From G963668655 sp963668655 (GTDB taxonomy: Bacteria > Myxococcota_A > SURF-8), in assembly GCA_963668655.2 (NCBI GenBank), contig CAXXPQ010000004.1, positions 434,001-498,000 of the forward strand: a stretch of DNA of 64,000 nucleotides, given 5' to 3'. Both the position numbers and the translations under genes were made by a program. Shown piece after piece: positions 60,208 through 64,000 of this stretch (position 1 is its first letter; each line of letters opens with the position of its first letter). Under the pieces are notes generated by a model that was given only the letters and a program-made list of their open reading frames with translations, made no database searches and was not told where the DNA came from.

Positions 60208-61503
60208 CTATTTCGGCAATTCCTGGTCGATGAATCGGAAAAGTTCCTCTACCTTGGAAGGGGGAACGGCCGAGTCGCGGGAACCTAGACTCAAACTGAT
60301 GCCGTCGCGGTATCCGGACATGCCCAGGATGAAAAATGGCGGGATCGAGGCGGGAACGATCAGTTCCGCCCGTTCCGGACGCATGCCGTCGAAATCCAGG
60401 CGTTCGGCGTCGATGGGCCCCATGTTGGTCAGGCTGGGGGGAATGTTGCCTATCCGCTGAAACAGTTTGAAGATTCCCCGCGTCATCCAGCGTTTGACGA
60501 TGTACGGATAAGGCAGGAGGCTGATCCGGGCCAGGTACAGGTAAGCCAGGCCGAAAAATTCGTTTTTCTGCGCGTCGATGCTTTGTTTGATCGCCCGCAG
60601 GGTCTGTTCCAGACTGCCCCCCGGGTCGAAGCCGATATCCGGAAACATGAATGAACTCAGGTTGCAGATGGATTCGGCCTGCTTTCCCGGAAGATAGCGG
60701 CGATTGTCCACCGTACCCAAAAGGCGCAAGGCTCCGTCTCCGTCCCAGTTCGTCTGGCGCACGATGGCGCGCAGGACGGCGGCGACAAAAAGGTCGTTCA
60801 ATGTGGCGTCATGGGGCTGACAGAAGGAGCGAAACTCCCGAATGCGCTCCTTTCCGAAGCGTTGGATCGTGAATCTCGGCGGTCCCTCGCATCGCCGACC
60901 GGAGGGATATTGAAGGCTGCGGATGGGGCGGCTGTTGGCCCGCTGTTCCTGAACGGCATAGGCCAGCAAGGACAGTTTCTTTCGCAGGGAAAATCGGCCG
61001 TATAACTGGCCGAGGCTTCGCGAACCCAGGTTGGGTTCGGGGCGGTAGGCCGCGTTTTTTCCCAGTTCCCGGTAGATCTCCGCCAATCGCGCGGCGATAT
61101 CCTTCACTCCCCCGGCATCGCCGACCTGGTGGCTTACCTTTAAAATCAGGCGCTCCCCATCGGAATCGGAAAACGCGGCGCGAATCTGCGGGCCGTCCTG
61201 TCCGCCCATATCCTCCTGTAAAAAAGCCGTTTCATCCATGGATTCGAAAAGAATCCGGTGCCGATCGAGCACGGAGGCCGGAATACGCGACCAGAACGGG
61301 CGAAACCAACGGGGAATGTAGCGGCACCCCAGGACCGGCTCGGCGTCCAGAAGCAGGCGCAAGGCATGGGTCAATCGTTCCCGATCCAGCGCCGCATCGA
61401 AGTCCATGGCCAGGTGAATCTGGGCCACCCAGACGTTGGTCATGGTATGGTTCATGCTGTCCAGAAAACGAGCGGGCATGCGGTCTGGAATCGATGCGCT
61501 CAT
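60208..61503 (-). CDS. condensation-type / wax ester synthase-like acyltransferase
   Basis: 431 residues from ATG 61503 (GGGGGAGG upstream). The active-site HxxxD motif is present (SHQVGDAGG), with the second-half DNRRYLPGK and LTNMGPID segments typical of chloramphenicol-acetyltransferase-fold enzymes such as condensation domains, alcohol acetyltransferases and PapA-type proteins. It should transfer an acyl group from CoA or a carrier protein to an alcohol or amine; the substrate is unknown. It is downstream of a CDF transporter and a ceramidase-like gene in the same direction, so a lipid-related job is possible. Confidence 0.75.
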   Translation of the reverse strand: MSASIPDRMPARFLDSMNHTMTNVWVAQIHLAMDFDAALDRERLTHALRLLLDAEPVLGCRYIPRWFRPFWSRIPASVLDRHRILFESMDETAFLQEDMGGQDGPQIRAAFSDSDGERLILKVSHQVGDAGGVKDIAARLAEIYRELGKNAAYRPEPNLGSRSLGQLYGRFSLRKKLSLLAYAVQEQRANSRPIRSLQYPSGRRCEGPPRFTIQRFGKERIREFRSFCQPHDATLNDLFVAAVLRAIVRQTNWDGDGALRLLGTVDNRRYLPGKQAESICNLSSFMFPDIGFDPGGSLEQTLRAIKQSIDAQKNEFFGLAYLYLARISLLPYPYIVKRWMTRGIFKLFQRIGNIPPSLTNMGPIDAERLDFDGMRPERAELIVPASIPPFFILGMSGYRDGISLSLGSRDSAVPPSKVEELFRFIDQELPK

Positions 61504-61588
61504 AGCCTCCCCCGGATTCGTCCGTTCGGTTCGATCTGTTTCCAATTCGGAAACAGTATTCCATAAACCGGCGGAAAATGGGAGGAAA

Positions 61589-62518
61589 TTATTCTTCGGC
61601 TTTTTCGGAACCGGCCTCGGAAGATCGATCCGGTTCCAGGTGAATCAAAGTATTGCAGGGAGCCCCGAGGGAGTTTGCAAGCCGATGTTTCAGAACGCCG
61701 GTTATCTCGTGGCCTTGCAGAATGCTCAGACCGGGATCCACCTGGATATGGACATCGACGAGGATTTCCCGGCCCACGCGACGCGTCCGCAATTGGTGCC
61801 AACTGCGGATCGATTCGGAATCGTTCAGGATTTCCTCTATTCGCTGCCGGACTTCCGGTTCGGCGGCATGCTCGCAGAGTTCCCGAAAAGCTCCGACCGC
61901 AATGCCAAAAGCGGCCCAGAAAATGAAAATTCCCACCACGATTCCGGCCAGTGCGTCGCCGTGGGCAAAGCCGAAGGCCCCCGCCAGGCCGCCGAAAAGA
62001 ACCGCCAGGGAAGAAAGCGCGTCGGAGCGCTGATGCCAGGCGTTGGCCAGCATGGCGGGGCTGTCCACGGCCCGGGCGACCCTGCGCGTGTAGCGAAACA
62101 GAACTTCTTTCACGACCATGGAAATTCCGGCCACCAGGATCAATTCCAGGGCCGGCGTGGCAGCCTCCGGTTTCAGAAAAGACAGTACCCCCTCCCAGCC
62201 GATCCCCACTCCCACGATGAAAAGCACCAGCGCCACCGCCAGGGCGGAAAAGGTCTCGAACTTCCCATGACCGTAGGGATGATTCTCATCCGGCGGCAAC
62301 GATCCCAACCGCCCTCCCAGCAACACCAGAAAATCGCTCACCAAATCGGAAAGAGAATGCACCCCGTCCGCCACCAAAGCGATGGATTGAAAGAGGGAGC
62401 CCGCCGCCATCTTGCCCAATCCCAGACCGAGATTCGTTCCGGCGGCCAACAGCGTGGCCCGGCGCAGCTTTTCATAGGCGCGATCGGAGGACATGTTTTC
62501 GGATGCGTTCCGTTTCAT
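61589..62518 (-). CDS. cation diffusion facilitator metal transporter
   Basis: 309 residues. Six membrane segments and the CDF metal sites are visible: ADGVHSLSDLVSD in helix 2 and NAWHQRSDALSS in helix 5. This HxxxD / HxxxD arrangement is that of Zn/Fe/Mn CDF proteins; the exact metal cannot be read. The cytoplasmic domain (VDVHIQVDPGLSILQGHEI) closes the protein, and a short acidic tail follows. It exports divalent metal in exchange for protons. It lies 30 bases after the ceramidase-like gene, suggesting co-transcription. Confidence 0.9.
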   Translation of the reverse strand: MKRNASENMSSDRAYEKLRRATLLAAGTNLGLGLGKMAAGSLFQSIALVADGVHSLSDLVSDFLVLLGGRLGSLPPDENHPYGHGKFETFSALAVALVLFIVGVGIGWEGVLSFLKPEAATPALELILVAGISMVVKEVLFRYTRRVARAVDSPAMLANAWHQRSDALSSLAVLFGGLAGAFGFAHGDALAGIVVGIFIFWAAFGIAVGAFRELCEHAAEPEVRQRIEEILNDSESIRSWHQLRTRRVGREILVDVHIQVDPGLSILQGHEITGVLKHRLANSLGAPCNTLIHLEPDRSSEAGSEKAEE

Positions 62519-62548
62519 CGTGACTCGACGGGGCGGTTCTCCGAAGTT

Positions 62549-64000
62549 TTATTGCGGCGACCGCCGGTTTTCCTCGGTGGCGCTCCGCTCCAGAAGACCA
62601 CGAACCGTCTCCCGCAACAGCGCTTCGGTTTTGTGGGAAAGAGAGAAATATTCCTCGTAATATTCGGGATGTCCATCTTCCTGATAGTCGCCTTCGGGCA
62701 GGATGTATCCGATTTCGTTGTTGGCGAGGCCCAGATCCATGAGCAGGTGCCCTTCCGGTAAAGCGCTATGGTATCCCTCCACCGCCGGATACGTGTGCGC
62801 TCCGTATTCCGCGCCGTAATCGTGGGTGTAGGCATCTCGCCCGATGGCCGTCTCGGCGAAGGCTTCGCCCGGCAGGGTGACCATGTGGAACGGTCCCACC
62901 TGGATGTGGTGAATCGGTTGGGGAATGCAGCCGTAGGCCCCGCATTTATCGGGATTGTCCGTAATCAGGGCGTCGTATTCCGGAATGACGCCGATCATGG
63001 AAGCCATGATGAACAGGGAATTTTCGAAGGGAAGTTCCATAACCTCCCGATCGATGCGCAGTTCGGAACCGGCCGGAACGGCGTTTTCGGCCAGGGCGGT
63101 CAGAGCGTACTCGGCCACGATGTAACCCAGGCTCCACATCTTTTGCGGCGTGTTTTCGTGCAGGATGACCGGCTCGCCGCCCTCCAGTACGGGCAAGCCG
63201 TCCGCGTCACGGGCCGGGATGTCACCCAGAAAGGAAGTAGCCAGGCCGCCGCAGGTGCCCGTAAGATAAATGCAGGTTCCGCCGAGCGTTTCGTCCATCT
63301 TTTTGCGCGTCCAGCGGGGATGGTCGGCGCTGTAGTCCTCCATGTCGATCATGATTTCCGGGTGGGAATGCCAGTTGACCAGACTGGCCACGGTGGCGTT
63401 GTCGTCGTCGAACAGCCGGGCGACGGTGACGCGATTGTGCACCACCTTCGGCAACCGCGTGTCTTCCTGGAGCGGAGTATCCTCCACGCTGTCCTCGTGA
63501 ATGGACGTTTCGGCCGCTTCCAGGGAAACAGGGACCATTTGGTCGGAGAGATCCACCACCAGGTCCACGATGGTTTCCATCAGGAATTGAGCATACGCTT
63601 CGCAGCGCCCCGATTCATTCAACTTGGGCCCCCATACGCCCATGGTATCGGGGCCTTCATGGGTGTGGGTGCTGGTCACGATCACCCGTTCGGGGTCGAT
63701 GCCATAGGGCTCCAGGGCGTCCCAGACCTTGTCCACATCCGCGATGGACCAGCCCACCAGGTCCAGGGCCACGAGCACCAGATGCTCGTCGTCCCGCTGA
63801 AGCACGAGCCCCCGGGCTTCCAGATCATCGTGAGTCCCCGTGTTGAGACGGTTCGATGACGTCCCGCCCATGAGCTTCGTACAGGGGTGGTTTTCGTCGG
63901 TGGGCGTGATAATGCGAAAACCGGCGGCGGCGTACAGGCGGCCGTCGTGGGGATTGTCGAGGATGGAGGCGGATGCCTCTTCGTCGGGGTCGGGGTCCCC
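62549..64000 (-). CDS. neutral/alkaline ceramidase-like hydrolase, N-terminus off the right edge
   Basis: The reading frame stays open to 64000, giving at least 483 residues without the true start; the ATG at 63871 is internal. The visible upstream end is Asp/Pro-rich (DPDPDEE), like the linkers of other lipoproteins here. Family hallmarks of neutral ceramidase follow: RIITPTDENHPC, TGTHDDLEARGLVL, TSTHTHEGPDTM, LVNWHSHPE and TLPGEAFAET. The paired His residues would bind zinc. True ceramidases cleave ceramide to sphingosine and fatty acid, but bacterial homologues often have unknown substrates. It is probably the first gene of a run with the CDF and acyltransferase genes. Confidence 0.82.
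   Translation of the reverse strand, partial: GDPDPDEEASASILDNPHDGRLYAAAGFRIITPTDENHPCTKLMGGTSSNRLNTGTHDDLEARGLVLQRDDEHLVLVALDLVGWSIADVDKVWDALEPYGIDPERVIVTSTHTHEGPDTMGVWGPKLNESGRCEAYAQFLMETIVDLVVDLSDQMVPVSLEAAETSIHEDSVEDTPLQEDTRLPKVVHNRVTVARLFDDDNATVASLVNWHSHPEIMIDMEDYSADHPRWTRKKMDETLGGTCIYLTGTCGGLATSFLGDIPARDADGLPVLEGGEPVILHENTPQKMWSLGYIVAEYALTALAENAVPAGSELRIDREVMELPFENSLFIMASMIGVIPEYDALITDNPDKCGAYGCIPQPIHHIQVGPFHMVTLPGEAFAETAIGRDAYTHDYGAEYGAHTYPAVEGYHSALPEGHLLMDLGLANNEIGYILPEGDYQEDGHPEYYEEYFSLSHKTEALLRETVRGLLERSATEENRRSPQ

Noticed and set aside
1..64000. tRNA, rRNA, CRISPR array, prophage or integrase
   Set aside because: I looked for cloverleaf T-arm patterns, repeated spacers and integrase or transposase motifs and saw none that hold up.

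Overview
The window looks like a chromosomal segment of a Gram-negative, delta-proteobacterial-type bacterium, most plausibly Myxococcota or a neighbouring phylum. The evidence is moderately high GC; several secreted lipoproteins with Asp-Gly-Asp linkers and Cys-rich repeats (four with a DGD-type linker); a papain-like protease ending in a Cys + membrane segment + Arg tail; two sigma54 activators with two near-consensus sigma54 promoters; and RND/TolC, LPP20-like and beta-barrel envelope proteins. The assignment is inference from protein style, not from a marker gene. No rRNA, tRNA, CRISPR array, integrase or complete IS was found.

Layout. 0-6 kb: a partial von Willebrand A lipoprotein behind a sigma54 promoter, adenosine deaminase, and a three-gene envelope operon (LPP20/FlgT-like, FlgT-like, FecR-like). 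6-10.5 kb: guaB-guaA behind a good sigma70 promoter, an HNH nuclease and a zinc-ribbon protein. 10.6-14.2 kb: a small protein, an M20 dipeptidase, rarA and a small helical protein, ending at a 163-bp MITE-like element. 14.3-16.5 kb: a small basic protein and a ParA ATPase fused to zinc fingers, divergent from a beta-barrel protein. 16.6-19.6 kb: two tandem paralogous Cys-rich lipoproteins. 19.7-26 kb: a TIGR00725 protein, an EI24/CysZ-like protein, a 1037-residue membrane/spermidine-synthase-like fusion, and an orphan NtrC-type regulator preceded by a second MITE-like element. 26-29.2 kb: metallo-beta-lactamase, DUF89 and FAD-oxidoreductase operon. 29.7-32.4 kb: secreted papain-like protease and a small membrane protein. 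32.4-40.6 kb: a GAF-AAA+-Fis activator divergent from a near-consensus sigma54 promoter driving a small protein, TolC, membrane-fusion protein and RND pump.

40.6-50.8 kb is largely housekeeping: grpE-dnaK-dnaJ, hemW, a short-chain dehydrogenase, an NhaC-type antiporter, an HU-like protein and a thioredoxin-fold protein. 50.9-64 kb: a large amidohydrolase lipoprotein; a 350-bp nest of inverted repeats; dinB translationally coupled to a radical SAM gene of unknown function; a 1091-residue hybrid histidine kinase; a condensation-type acyltransferase; a CDF metal transporter; and a partial neutral-ceramidase-like hydrolase.

The most unusual signals are the nested palindromic locus at 53.7-54.1 kb, the zinc-finger ParA, the radical SAM-dinB pair, and the sigma54 circuit linking the activator at 32.5 kb to the RND operon. 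Start codons were re-chosen where a ribosome binding site or promoter contradicted the longest reading frame; these cases are noted.
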